Positions 26,890-36,466 of a stretch of 44,322 nucleotides of DNA are shown one piece after another. The notes beneath the pieces were generated by a model. That model saw only the letters and a list, made by a program, of their open reading frames with translations, did not search any database and was not told the origin of the DNA. Source of the stretch: Herminiimonas sp. CN (GTDB taxonomy: Bacteria > Pseudomonadota > Gammaproteobacteria > Burkholderiales > Burkholderiaceae_D); the NCBI RefSeq assembly GCF_000622895.1, contig NZ_AVCC01000021.1, positions 1 through 44,322 of the forward strand, in the 5' to 3' direction. Both the position numbers and the translations under genes were made by a program. Every line of letters begins with the position of its first letter. The stretch's first letter is position 1.

Positions 26890-28377
26890 TCAGATTCCGG
26901 CCGGTGCGCGCTGGTGCCAGTCGGTCGCCTGCTGGAACTGATGGGCGACGTTGAGCAATTTTGCCTCGTCGAAATAGTTGCCGATGATCTGCAGGCCGAC
27001 CGGGCGCTGCGCATTCTTGTCGCCCTGACCGAAGCCGCACGGGATCGACATCCCCGGCAGGCCGGCCAGGCTGGTCGACAGCGTGTAGATGTCGGCCAGG
27101 TAGTTCGCCACCGGGTCGTCGGCCTTGTCGCCGATATCCCAGGCCACGGTAGGCGCCACCGGCCCCATGATGACGTCGCACTGCGCGAACGCGTGCTGGA
27201 AGTCCTGCGCGATCAGGCGCCGGATTTTTTGCGCCTGCAGGTAGTAGGCGTCGTAATAGCCGTGGCACAGCACGTAGGTGCCGACCAGGATGCGGCGCTG
27301 GACTTCCTCGCCGAAGCCTTCGGCGCGGGTTTTCTTGTACATGTCCGACAGGTCTGTGTATTCCTTGGCGCGGTGGCCGTAGCGCACGCCGTCGAAGCGG
27401 GACAGGTTGGACGAGGCTTCGGCCGGCGCGATCACGTAATACACCGGGATCGACAGCGCGGTGTTCGGCAGCGCAATGTCGACCAGGGTGGCGCCGAGCT
27501 TCTCGTACTCGTGCAAGGCGATGCGGATCGCCTGTTCGACGTCGGCGGCCAGCCCGTTGCCGAAATATTCCTTGGGCAGGCCGATGCGCAAGCCCTGCAG
27601 CGGCCGCTGCAGGTCGCGGCTGTAGTCCTCAATGTCGCCGCCCTTGCCGCACTCGAGGCTGGTCGAGTCGCGCGCATCGAAGCCGGCCATGGCGCCCAGC
27701 AGCAGCGCGCAATCCTCGGCAGTCCTGGCCATCGGCCCGCCCTGGTCGAGCGAGGAGGCGAACGCGATCATGCCGAAGCGCGATACCCGGCCGTAGGTCG
27801 GCTTGATGCCGGTAATGCCGCACAGGGCGGCCGGCTGGCGGATCGAGCCGCCGGTGTCGGTGCCGGTGGCAGCCGGTGTCAGGCGCGCGGCAACGGCGGC
27901 GGCCGAACCGCCGCTGGAGCCGCCCGGGATCGCGCGCTTGTCCCACGGGTTCTTGACCGCGCCGAAGTAGGAATTCTCATTCGAGCCGCCCATCGCGAAT
28001 TCATCGCAATTGAGCTTGCCCAGCGTCACCATGCCGGCGTTATTGAACTGTTCGACCACCGCCGCGTCGAACGGGCTGGTGTAGTTTTCCAGCATCTTCG
28101 AGCCGGCAGTCGAGCGCCAGCCGCGCGTGACGAAAATATCCTTGTGCGCAATCGGGATGCCGGTCAGCGCCGTGGCGTCGTTGCCGGCCAGGCGGACGTC
28201 GGCAGCGGCAGCCTGCTGCAGGGTCAGCGCCGCATCGACGTGCAGGAAGGCGTTCAGGTCGCTGTGCTTGATGCGTTCCAGGTGCAGCGTCGCCAGTTCG
28301 GTGGCGGAAATCTGTTTGGCCTGGAGCAGGGCCGAGAGTTGCTTGATGGTTTTGGTATGCATGAGGTCGGTATTCAT
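26890..28377 (-). CDS. gatA: Asp-tRNA(Asn)/Glu-tRNA(Gln) amidotransferase subunit A
   Basis: 495-residue amidase that releases ammonia from glutamine for the GatB step. The Ser-cisSer-Lys triad is visible: Lys in [13 protein letters not shown], the Gly/Ser-rich loop [15 protein letters not shown], and the nucleophile region [18 protein letters not shown]. The following [20 protein letters not shown] is also typical. Normal length. It is separated from gatC by about 100 bases that hold a GC-rich inverted repeat of the CCCTCTCCC type, unusual inside such an operon. Confidence 0.97.
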   Translation of the reverse strand: MNTDLMHTKTIKQLSALLQAKQISATELATLHLERIKHSDLNAFLHVDAALTLQQAAAADVRLAGNDATALTGIPIAHKDIFVTRGWRSTAGSKMLENYTSPFDAAVVEQFNNAGMVTLGKLNCDEFAMGGSNENSYFGAVKNPWDKRAIPGGSSGGSAAAVAARLTPAATGTDTGGSIRQPAALCGITGIKPTYGRVSRFGMIAFASSLDQGGPMARTAEDCALLLGAMAGFDARDSTSLECGKGGDIEDYSRDLQRPLQGLRIGLPKEYFGNGLAADVEQAIRIALHEYEKLGATLVDIALPNTALSIPVYYVIAPAEASSNLSRFDGVRYGHRAKEYTDLSDMYKKTRAEGFGEEVQRRILVGTYVLCHGYYDAYYLQAQKIRRLIAQDFQHAFAQCDVIMGPVAPTVAWDIGDKADDPVANYLADIYTLSTSLAGLPGMSIPCGFGQGDKNAQRPVGLQIIGNYFDEAKLLNVAHQFQQATDWHQRAPAGI

Positions 28378-28403
28378 TCAACGTGAAAGTCGCGGTGCGA
28401 CTC

Positions 28404-28452
28404 ACTTCGCTCCCCTCTCCCGCGGGCGGGAGAGGGGTTGGGGAGAGGGCGG
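28404..28452. repeat. GC-rich CCCTCTCCC/GGGAGAGGG inverted repeat
   Basis: CCCCTCTCCCGC-GG-GCGGGAGAGGGG (28412-28437) is a perfect 12-base-arm palindrome, followed by TTGGGGAGAGGGC. This form of intergenic repeat is widespread in proteobacteria (REP-like). Here it lies between gatC and gatA inside the operon, where its hairpin could lower expression of downstream genes or stabilise RNA ends. Confidence 0.75.
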
Positions 28453-28478
28453 TCGCGGCGTGGCGTCAGGGCTGCGGC

Positions 28479-28781
28479 TTATTCGATCACTTTGGGTACC
28501 AGATACAAGCCGTCCTGGATGGCGGGGGCGACTTGTTGATATTCTTCGCGCCGGCTGGGCTCGGTCGCTACGTCTTCGCGCAGCCGCAGCGCCAGATTCG
28601 GCATGTGGGCGGCGATCGGATGGCTCAAGGGTTCGATGCCGGCAGTGTCGATCGCGCGCATTTGCTCGACCAGGGCAAAGATCCCGTTGAGCTGCTCCAG
28701 CGATTTGGCGGCCTGGGCGTCGCCGAGTTCGAGTTGCGCCAGATGGGCGATGCGTTTGACGTCGGATAATGCTAGTGGCAT
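28479..28781 (-). CDS. gatC: Asp-tRNA(Asn)/Glu-tRNA(Gln) amidotransferase subunit C
   Basis: 100 residues, the small subunit that wraps around and stabilises GatA-GatB. The start [19 protein letters not shown] and the centre [20 protein letters not shown] are family hallmarks, as is the end [15 protein letters not shown]. It is the first gene of the gat operon, divergent from mreB across 239 bases that must hold promoters for both directions. In that spacer TAGAAT at 28914 is a possible mreB -10 hexamer without a convincing -35. The ATG has only a weak ribosome site. Confidence 0.95.
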   Translation of the reverse strand: MPLALSDVKRIAHLAQLELGDAQAAKSLEQLNGIFALVEQMRAIDTAGIEPLSHPIAAHMPNLALRLREDVATEPSRREEYQQVAPAIQDGLYLVPKVIE

Positions 28782-28990
28782 GGTTGGCTGGGCGCCAGGG
28801 GCGCGTGAAAATGATGAAAAAAATACTCTAATGGCGACAAAACCCTGTCAAAACAACCTATTGCGCAGATGTTTTTGGACTGTAAGCGGCCGAGGTTCCG
28901 CTAAATTATAAGGTAGAATGGCAGGTTGTTGCCTTGCTGGCGCGGTGGTGGTATCGCTGCAGGCATCCATAGTTACCTCAAAATTCTTAA

Positions 28991-30064
<1,074 letters not shown>

Positions 30065-30149
30065 ACAGTTCGATATCGGCAGCCTGAATGGGTGTATCCG
30101 GCTCCAGCTGTTGCAGCTTTGTTCGACTGCCGCTCTTAGATTGACTTGA

Positions 30150-31133
30150 ATGCAATACAGCCCTCCACCCCTGTTCAAGCAAGGCGCATCGGCGCGCGTG
30201 AAGGTGGTATTTTTTGCCTTGCTCGCGATCGTTTTTCTGGTGGTTGATTCGCACCTGCGCTCGCTCGGCCTGATTCGCCAGGTAGTCGGCACTGTGCTGT
30301 ATCCGTTGCAGATGGTGGCACTGATGCCGCGCGATGCCGCGTACCGGGTCGGCGATTATTTTTCCTCGGTTGCGACGCTGCAAAGTGAAGTCAAAGGCTT
30401 GCGGCTGCAGCAAATCCAGAACTCCCAGACCATCCAGCAATCAAACCAGCTAATGGCGGAGAATGCCCAGTTGCGCAAGTTGCTGGCGGCCGGCGAGCGC
30501 CTTCCGGTGCAGTCGGTGCTGGCCGAAATCCTGTACGACGCGCGCGACGCCTACAGCCGCAAGATCGTGATGAACCGGGGCGCGCAGCACGGCGTAGCGG
30601 CCGGGCAACCGGTGATTGATGATGCGGGCGTGGTCGGCCAGGTCACGCGGGTGTTCCCGTTTACTTCGGAAATCACCTTGTTGACCGACCGCGATCAAGC
30701 CATTCCAGTGATGAATGTGCGTAATGGCTTGCGCAGCGTTGCGTATGGCCGCGGTCAGTCCGGGCTGCTGGATTTGCGCTTCATTGCAACCAATGCCGAC
30801 ATCCGCAAGGGCGACATGCTGACGACTTCCGGCATCGACGGCATCTATCCGGCCGGTCTGGCGGTGGCGCAGGTGGTGCAGGTCGAGAGCAAATCGAACG
30901 ATGCATTCGACCGCGTGACCTGCCAGCCGCTGGCCGGCATCAACCGCAACAAGCAGTTCCTGATCCTGCTGGCGCAAGCCACGCCGTCGATCTATGCGCC
31001 GCCGGCGGCGAACCCGAACAATGGCAAGCATGGCCAGAAAAACCTACAGGGCAAGCCAGACAAGGCGGCTGAAACTGCCAAGAAAGCCGCCGGCGCCGCT
31101 GTTGCGCCGAAATCACCGGAGCGTGCGCGATGA
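30150..31133 (+). CDS. mreC: Rod-shape protein MreC
   Basis: 327 residues. A short cytoplasmic start is followed by one membrane helix (VVFFALLAIVFLVVDSHL, about residues 18-37). A coiled coil follows (SEVKGLRLQQIQNSQTIQQ; MAENAQLRKLLAA), then the beta-barrel periplasmic domain with the ILYDARDAYSRKIVMNRGAQ and KGDMLTTSGIDGIYPAGLAV motifs. The last 45 residues are a Lys/Ala/Pro-rich tail beyond the usual fold. MreC links MreB filaments to PBP2. Its stop overlaps the mreD ATG in ATGA. Confidence 0.95.
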   Translation: MQYSPPPLFKQGASARVKVVFFALLAIVFLVVDSHLRSLGLIRQVVGTVLYPLQMVALMPRDAAYRVGDYFSSVATLQSEVKGLRLQQIQNSQTIQQSNQLMAENAQLRKLLAAGERLPVQSVLAEILYDARDAYSRKIVMNRGAQHGVAAGQPVIDDAGVVGQVTRVFPFTSEITLLTDRDQAIPVMNVRNGLRSVAYGRGQSGLLDLRFIATNADIRKGDMLTTSGIDGIYPAGLAVAQVVQVESKSNDAFDRVTCQPLAGINRNKQFLILLAQATPSIYAPPAANPNNGKHGQKNLQGKPDKAAETAKKAAGAAVAPKSPERAR

Positions 31134-31648
31134 CCATGAACCGCCCCCATTACATCCTGCTGCCGGCCAGCCCCGGCTTCATTGTTCTCAGCCTGATCGG
31201 TGCTTTCCTGCTGAATCTGCAGCCGCTGGGCGGCTGGATCGGCGTGCCCGATTTCGTCGCGCTGGTATTGGTGTTCTGGAGTATCCACCAGCCGCGCCGG
31301 GTGGGGATCGGGGTCGCCTTCCTGATGGGTTTGCTGATGGACGTGCACGACGCCGCCCTGCTGGGGGAAGATGCGCTGGCTTACACCTTGCTGTCGTATT
31401 TTGCCATTACGCTGCACCGCCGCGTGCTGTGGTTTCCGACCGTGTCGCAAATCTGGTACATCCTGCCGCTGTTGCTGATGACGCAACTGGTGCAGATGAC
31501 GGTGCAACTGCTGGTCAGCGGTAAGCTGCCGGGCTGGACGTTTTTCCTGGAAAGCTTTGTTTCAGCCGCCTTGTGGCCGCTGGCGACATGGCTGTTGCTG
31601 GCGCCGCAGCGGCGGGCCATCGACCGGGACGACACGCGGCCGCTGTGA
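31130..31648 (+). CDS. mreD: Rod-shape protein MreD
   Basis: 172 residues with about five or six membrane helices. LLPASPGFIVLSLIGAFLLN at the start and GFLMGLLMDVHDAALLGEDA-like residues (FLMGLLMDVHDA, LLGEDALAYTLLSYF) are the conserved MreD core. Inner-membrane partner of MreC and the elongasome. It is translationally coupled to mreC by a 4-base overlap. Confidence 0.94.
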   Translation: MTMNRPHYILLPASPGFIVLSLIGAFLLNLQPLGGWIGVPDFVALVLVFWSIHQPRRVGIGVAFLMGLLMDVHDAALLGEDALAYTLLSYFAITLHRRVLWFPTVSQIWYILPLLLMTQLVQMTVQLLVSGKLPGWTFFLESFVSAALWPLATWLLLAPQRRAIDRDDTRPL

Positions 31649-31708
31649 GGCTGGGCTGGATATGTGCGCGAACCGCCTTGCCGCTCGGATTCCCGTACCG
31701 GAACACGC

Positions 31709-33643
31709 ATGACTGAATTCAAGAATACCGAACGCGAATTGCATTTTTTTCGGCTGCGGCTGACGGTGGCGGGCATCTTCGTGTTCGTCTGCTTTGCGCT
31801 GTTGCTGTCGCGCTTCGTCTGGCTGCAGGTCTACAAGCACGACGATTACGCGGCGCGGGCTGAAAACAACCGGATCTCGATCGTCCCGGTGGTGCCGAAC
31901 CGCGGCTTGATCCTGGACCGCAATGGTGCCGTGCTGGCGCGCAATTATTCCGCGTACACGCTGGAAATCACGACTTCCAAGCTCGACCGCAAGCTTGACG
32001 ACGTGATCGACGAGTTGGCGACGCTGGTCGATATTCAGGCCCGGGACCGTAAGCGGTTCAGGAAACTGCTGGACGAATCGAAGAAATTTGAAAGCTTGCC
32101 GATCCGCACCCGTCTTACCGACGAAGAAGTGGCCCGCTTCACCGCGCAGCGCTACCGCTTTCCAGGCGTCGATATCCAGGCCCGGCTGTTCCGGCAGTAC
32201 CCTTTGAGCGCATCGGCCGCGCACGTGATCGGCTACATCGGCCGCATCAGCCAGAAGGATGCCGAGATCATCGATGATTCGGATGACGCCGCCAACTACA
32301 ACGGCACCAGTTACATCGGCAAGGATGGGCTGGAAAAAAGCTACGAAAAAGTGTTGCACGGCAAGACCGGCTATGAAGAGGTCGAAATCACCGCCAGCGG
32401 CAGGGCGGTGCGCTCGCTCTCCAGAACGGCGGCGGTGCCCGGCAATAATCTGATCTTGTCGATCGACATGGAATTGCAGAAAATCGTCGAGGAAGCATTC
32501 GGCGACCGGCTCGGCGCGCTGGTGGCAATCGAGCCGGAAACCGGCGACGTGCTGGCTTTCGTGTCGCAGCCCTCGTTCGACCCGAACCTGTTCGTGGAAG
32601 GCATCGATCAGCAAAGCTGGGACGAGTTGAACAATTCGCCCGAACGGCCGCTGCTGAACCGTCCGCTGACCGGCACCTATCCGCCGGGTTCGACCTACAA
32701 GCCGTTCATGGCGCTGGCTGCACTGGAACTGGGCAAGCGCACGCCGGAGGCCGCGATTGCCGATCCCGGGTTTTTCGTCCTGGGCAACCATCAGTTCCGC
32801 GACGACAAGGAGGGCGGGCACGGCCGGGTGGATATGTACAAATCGATCGTGCAATCGTGCGACACTTATTACTACATGCTGGCCAACGACCTCGGCGTGG
32901 ATACGATGCATGACTTCATGAAGCCGTTCGGTTTTGGCCAGCTGACCGGAATCGATCTGGAGCACGAGCGCACCGGCCTGCTGCCGTCCACCGCGTGGAA
33001 GCGCACTGCCTACAAGAAGCCGGCGCAACAAAAATGGTATGCGGGCGAAACGATTTCGCTCGGCATCGGCCAGGGATATAACGCCTTTACCATTTTGCAG
33101 CTGGCGCACGCAGTGGCCAACCTGGCCAACAATGGCGTGGTGATGAAGCCGCACCTGGTGAAGATGATGGAGAATGCGGACACCCGCGCGCGCACCCTGA
33201 CGGTGCCCAAGGAGAGCTACCGGATCACGCTGGCGCAGAAGAATATCGACTTCATCAAAAAGGCCATGGTCGGCGTCACGCACGAGGGCACATCGTCGCG
33301 GGCGTTCGCCAATGCCGGCTATGAATCCGGTGGCAAGACCGGCACCGCGCAGGTGGTCGGCATCAAGAAAAACGAGAAGTACGATGCCCGGAAGATGGCT
33401 GCGCATTTGCTCGATCACGCACTGTATACGGCTTTTGCACCGGCCGACAAGCCGCGCATTGCGATTGCCGTGATCGTCGAGAACGGCGGTTTCGGGGCTG
33501 CCGCGGCGGCGCCGATCGTCAGAAAGGCGCTCGATTATTATCTGCTGGGCAAGCGGCCGGAAGACAAGGCGAATCCTGCTGCCGGCGGCAACAGCGCCGA
33601 GCGGAGCCCGCCTGCGCCAAACCCCAACCTGACACAGGATTAA
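31709..33643 (+). CDS. mrdA: Penicillin-binding protein 2
   Basis: 644 residues. The class B transpeptidase of the elongasome, cross-linking new peptidoglycan made by RodA. One N-terminal membrane helix (about residues 17-38) is followed by the dimerisation domain (RGLILDRNGAVLARN). The transpeptidase has SXXK as STYK with Ser328 (bases 32690-32701), SXD as SCD in IVQSCDTYYY, and KTG in GGKTGTAQVV. The ATG at 31709 gives MTEFKNTERELHFF, the usual start in this order; a GTG at 31664 is in frame but extends past the conserved N-terminus. It lies 60 bases after mreD. The C-terminal 30 residues are Pro/Asn-rich. Confidence 0.96.
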   Translation: MTEFKNTERELHFFRLRLTVAGIFVFVCFALLLSRFVWLQVYKHDDYAARAENNRISIVPVVPNRGLILDRNGAVLARNYSAYTLEITTSKLDRKLDDVIDELATLVDIQARDRKRFRKLLDESKKFESLPIRTRLTDEEVARFTAQRYRFPGVDIQARLFRQYPLSASAAHVIGYIGRISQKDAEIIDDSDDAANYNGTSYIGKDGLEKSYEKVLHGKTGYEEVEITASGRAVRSLSRTAAVPGNNLILSIDMELQKIVEEAFGDRLGALVAIEPETGDVLAFVSQPSFDPNLFVEGIDQQSWDELNNSPERPLLNRPLTGTYPPGSTYKPFMALAALELGKRTPEAAIADPGFFVLGNHQFRDDKEGGHGRVDMYKSIVQSCDTYYYMLANDLGVDTMHDFMKPFGFGQLTGIDLEHERTGLLPSTAWKRTAYKKPAQQKWYAGETISLGIGQGYNAFTILQLAHAVANLANNGVVMKPHLVKMMENADTRARTLTVPKESYRITLAQKNIDFIKKAMVGVTHEGTSSRAFANAGYESGGKTGTAQVVGIKKNEKYDARKMAAHLLDHALYTAFAPADKPRIAIAVIVENGGFGAAAAAPIVRKALDYYLLGKRPEDKANPAAGGNSAERSPPAPNPNLTQD

Positions 33644-33645
33644 CC

Positions 33646-33693
33646 ATGTTCATCCGTACACCGCGGCAGTTGCCGTCCACGCATCATGCTTGA
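33646..33693 (+). other. 15-codon reading frame overlapping the rodA start
   Basis: ATG at 33646 follows the mrdA stop by two bases and has AGGA nine bases upstream, a better ribosome site than rodA's own ATG. The frame (MFIRTPRQLPSTHHA) stops at 33693, eight bases into rodA. It may be a coupling leader or a chance frame. Confidence 0.3.
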
Positions 33694-34792
33694 GAAGCGC
33701 CACCCGTGGCAGGTCGTCAAGCCCTTCCTGAACGTATTCGACGGGCCGCTGGCGCTGATCATGTTCCTGATTCTGGCGACCGGGATCGTTACCGTGTATT
33801 CGGCCGGCATCGATTTTCCGGGCCGGATCGAGGACCATCTGCGCAATATCGTGATCGCGTTCGGCGTGTTGTGGGTCGCCGCCAACATCCCGCCGCAAAC
33901 GCTGATGCGTTTTGCCGTGCCGGTGTATGCGCTGGGCATCAGCTTGCTGCTGGCGGTCGCCCTGTTCGGCATGGTCAAGAAGGGTTCGCGGCGCTGGATC
34001 GATCTCGGCGTGGTGATCCAGCCGTCCGAAATCATGAAGATTGCGATGCCGCTGATGCTGGCCTGGTTCTTTCAGCGGCGCGAAGGCATGATCCGCTGGA
34101 AGGAGTTCCTGATCGCCGGCCTGCTGCTGCTGGTGCCGGTCGGCCTGATCATGAAGCAGCCCGATCTGGGCACTGCGGTGCTGGTGCTGGCGGCCGGGTT
34201 CTACGTGATTTTCCTGGCCGGGCTGTCGTGGAAGGTGCTGCTGGGTCTGGTGCTGACGGTTGGCGCCAGCCTGCCGGTGGTCTGGACCCTGATGCACGAC
34301 TATCAGCGCGCGCGCGTGATGATGCTGATCGATCCGACTCTCGACCCGCTGGGCAAGGGCTTTCACATCATCCAGTCGACCATTGCGGTCGGCTCCGGCG
34401 GCGTCATCGGCAAGGGCTGGCTGCATGGCACCCAGTCGCATCTGGAATTCATCCCGGAGCGCACCACCGATTTCATCTTTGCAGTCTTTTCCGAAGAATT
34501 CGGACTGATCGGCAATGCCTTCCTGCTCAGCCTGTATTCATTGCTGGTGATCCGCGGCCTGATGATCGCAGCCAATGCGCCGACCCTGTTCTCGCGTCTG
34601 CTGGCGGGGGCAATCACGCTGATCTTCTTCACCTATGCGTTCGTCAACATGGGCATGGTCAGTGGCATCCTGCCGGTGGTGGGGGTGCCGCTGCCCATGA
34701 TGAGTTACGGCGGCACCGCGCTGGTGACGCTAGGGCTGGGCGCCGGCATCCTGATGAGCATCCAGCGCCATCGCAAGCTGATTCAAACCTAG
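33686..34792 (+). CDS. rodA: Rod-shape glycosyltransferase RodA
   Basis: 368-residue SEDS-family membrane protein. It polymerises lipid II into glycan strands together with PBP2 (the preceding gene). About ten hydrophobic segments. Conserved SEDS positions include RWIDLGVVIQPSEIMKIAMP, MKQPDLGTAVLVLAAG, FIPERTTDFIFAVFSEEFGL, and GVPLPMMSYGGTALVTLGLG. The ATG at 33686 lacks a good ribosome site and is overlapped by a short frame with a better one, suggesting coupled initiation. It ends the mre operon. A PAL element lies 40 bases past its stop. Confidence 0.96.
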   Translation: MLEKRHPWQVVKPFLNVFDGPLALIMFLILATGIVTVYSAGIDFPGRIEDHLRNIVIAFGVLWVAANIPPQTLMRFAVPVYALGISLLLAVALFGMVKKGSRRWIDLGVVIQPSEIMKIAMPLMLAWFFQRREGMIRWKEFLIAGLLLLVPVGLIMKQPDLGTAVLVLAAGFYVIFLAGLSWKVLLGLVLTVGASLPVVWTLMHDYQRARVMMLIDPTLDPLGKGFHIIQSTIAVGSGGVIGKGWLHGTQSHLEFIPERTTDFIFAVFSEEFGLIGNAFLLSLYSLLVIRGLMIAANAPTLFSRLLAGAITLIFFTYAFVNMGMVSGILPVVGVPLPMMSYGGTALVTLGLGAGILMSIQRHRKLIQT

Positions 34793-34831
34793 CCGGCTTC
34801 CGGCGGAATCCCTATTTAATGGATTTTTGAC

Positions 34832-34912
34832 GGGTATGGCTAGAAATACCTGCTTTTCTGCAGGTATTATATGCACAATATAAAAATACAATATGCGGTA
34901 TGTATTTGCATA
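34832..34912 (-). repeat. PAL element copy 6
   Basis: Minus orientation between rodA and rlpA. The rodA-proximal end is GGGTATGG. A perfect 9-base stem AATACCTGC-TTTTCT-GCAGGTATT (34845-34868) corresponds to the stem in copy 5 but with one A-T pair changed to C-G. The distal part holds AAAAATACAATATGCGGTAT. Confidence 0.82.
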
Positions 34913-34968
34913 GAAATCTTCAAAACCGGCCGTGCGGGCATCATCGCCGGCCCCTAGCGGAGCATCCG

Positions 34969-35958
34969 ATGCAGATCAAATCTTTCCAAGCTAGTCTGGC
35001 GCACCTCAAATCTGGCGCGCTACTGTTGGCGGCAACCCTGCTGTGGGGTTGCAGCAGCATGCCGAAGACGGCTGCGCCGGCCGCCGACCAGGGCGTTGCC
35101 GCCAAGTCCGTCCGCTCGAAGCAGGCTGCGCCGGCGCTGCCGGCGGCCGGCTCCGGCCGCGGCGGCTATTACAAGGACGACGGCCCGGGCGACAATCCGC
35201 CGGACGATCTGGATGCGATACCCGACGCCGAGCCGAAAGTCGAGCCGTATTTGGCCCGTGCCAACCGGCCGTATACGGTGTTCGGCCAGACTTATACGCC
35301 GGTTACCGCGGAAGTCCCGCTGCGCCAGCGCGGCATCGGCAGTTGGTACGGCAAGAAATTCCATGGCCAGAAAACCTCGTCCGGCGAACTGTACGACATG
35401 TACAAGATGACCGCCGCCCATCCGACCCTACCGATTCCGTCCTATGCGCGGGTCACCAACCTGCTCAACGGCAAGCAGGTGATCGTGCGCATCAACGACC
35501 GCGGCCCGTTCCATTCCAGCCGCATCATGGACCTGTCGTACACTGCGGCGCTGAAACTGGGCTATTTGGGCAAGGGTAGCGGCGAACTGGAAATCGAGCG
35601 CCTGCTGCCGGCCGATATCGCCCGCATCCGGAGCGAGAAACAGCAACTGGCGGCAGTGCCCGCACCTGCCGCACCGTTGCTGCCGGCCATGGCGGCGCAG
35701 CCGGCAGCCGGCGCGCATGGCGCTGACAGCGGTTTTTACCTGCAGCTGGGCGCTTACGGCCAGGCGTATAACGCACAATCGATGCGCGATCAGCTGGCGC
35801 AGAGCTGGTCCGATACCCTGCAGCCGATCGCGGTAGTCCAGGCAGGCGCGCTGTACCGCCTGTACAGCGGCCCGTACGCGAACCGCGGCGCGGCGCAGCA
35901 GGCCGCGCAAAAAGTGCAGTCCTCGGGCGCCGCGCTGCCGTTCATCGTGCAGCGTTAG
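34969..35958 (+). CDS. rlpA: RlpA-family septal ring lytic transglycosylase, lipoprotein
   Basis: 329 residues. The signal peptide ends in the lipobox LLWGC, so the mature protein is an outer-membrane lipoprotein. The double-psi beta-barrel domain has RGIGSWYGKKFHGQKTSSGE, MTAAHPTLPIPSYARVTN and VIVRINDRGPF with the catalytic-type Asp. A C-terminal SPOR domain (FYLQLGAYGQAYNAQSMRDQ) binds denuded glycan at the septum. RlpA homologues cleave naked glycan strands in Pseudomonas. The ATG at 34969 follows AGCGGAG; an upstream in-frame start would overlap the PAL element. The stop is two bases from the next, convergent gene. Confidence 0.93.
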   Translation: MQIKSFQASLAHLKSGALLLAATLLWGCSSMPKTAAPAADQGVAAKSVRSKQAAPALPAAGSGRGGYYKDDGPGDNPPDDLDAIPDAEPKVEPYLARANRPYTVFGQTYTPVTAEVPLRQRGIGSWYGKKFHGQKTSSGELYDMYKMTAAHPTLPIPSYARVTNLLNGKQVIVRINDRGPFHSSRIMDLSYTAALKLGYLGKGSGELEIERLLPADIARIRSEKQQLAAVPAPAAPLLPAMAAQPAAGAHGADSGFYLQLGAYGQAYNAQSMRDQLAQSWSDTLQPIAVVQAGALYRLYSGPYANRGAAQQAAQKVQSSGAALPFIVQR

Positions 35959-35960
35959 CG

Positions 35961-36329
35961 TTAATCTTGCGCGCCGGTGGCGTCGATGTCGGCCAGGCAC
36001 TCCCGCCCGCGCGGCGTGATGTCGAACCGGTCCGGTAGTGCAGCGCTGATGTAGCCTTTTTTGCCGAGGAAGGTGACGACCCCGGCCTCCAGTTTTGCCA
36101 GCGGATCTGCCGCTACTGCGCGCAGGCCGTCGATGCAGCTCTGGATAAACAGCGTTTGCTGGCCCTTTTCGGTCAGCGTCAGGCTGTTGTCCTTGCCGTA
36201 CGCAAGGTATTTCAAGCCAGCCAGACGCTTGGCGTTTCTTGCCACGCACGCGCTGCTGCGGGCCGACCTGGGATTTTTGCTGATTTGCCCGAGTGCGTTA
36301 AATTCATCCTTGGTCAAACGATGGTTCAT
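35961..36329 (-). CDS. Small protein with two possible winged-helix halves, function unknown
   Basis: 122 residues, no signal peptide or membrane helix. The first half carries KRLAGLKYLAYG then SLTLTEKGQQTLF. The second half carries VVTFLGKKGYIS then RFDITPRGRECLADI. Both look like the recognition helix, wing and 'T-x-x-G' ending of a winged helix, so the protein may be an internal duplication. DNA binding is a guess. The ATG at 36329 has AGGA seven bases upstream. The gene reads leftwards, convergent with rlpA and downstream of rsmI across a PAL element. I do not recognise a named family. Confidence 0.7.
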   Translation of the reverse strand: MNHRLTKDEFNALGQISKNPRSARSSACVARNAKRLAGLKYLAYGKDNSLTLTEKGQQTLFIQSCIDGLRAVAADPLAKLEAGVVTFLGKKGYISAALPDRFDITPRGRECLADIDATGAQD

Positions 36330-36385
36330 GCCAATTTCCTGTGAAAGAACTTGCTATCCGCTATTCTGCATTTTCAAAAAAATAA

Positions 36386-36460
36386 AATATACTGGCAGTC
36401 GTATTTTAAATAAATCATTAAAATACAGCGTGAATGGTGTATTTATTAACTATACTCCAG
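36386..36460 (+). repeat. PAL element copy 7
   Basis: Plus orientation, 7 bases beyond the rsmI stop (rsmI reads leftwards). The left end is ATAC-TGGCAGTC-GTATTTTAA. The stem AAATACA/TGTATTT (36421-36444) is at the same place as the copy 5 and 6 stems. An alternative perfect 9-base stem GTATTTTAA/TTAAAATAC lies at 36401-36426. The right end is CTATACTCCAG. Confidence 0.8.
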
Positions 36461-36466
36461 TGAAAA

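Noticed and set aside
28914-28919. TAGAAT as the mreB -10 box
   Set aside because: No acceptable -35 at 16-18 bases upstream; several AT-rich hexamers nearby fit equally well.
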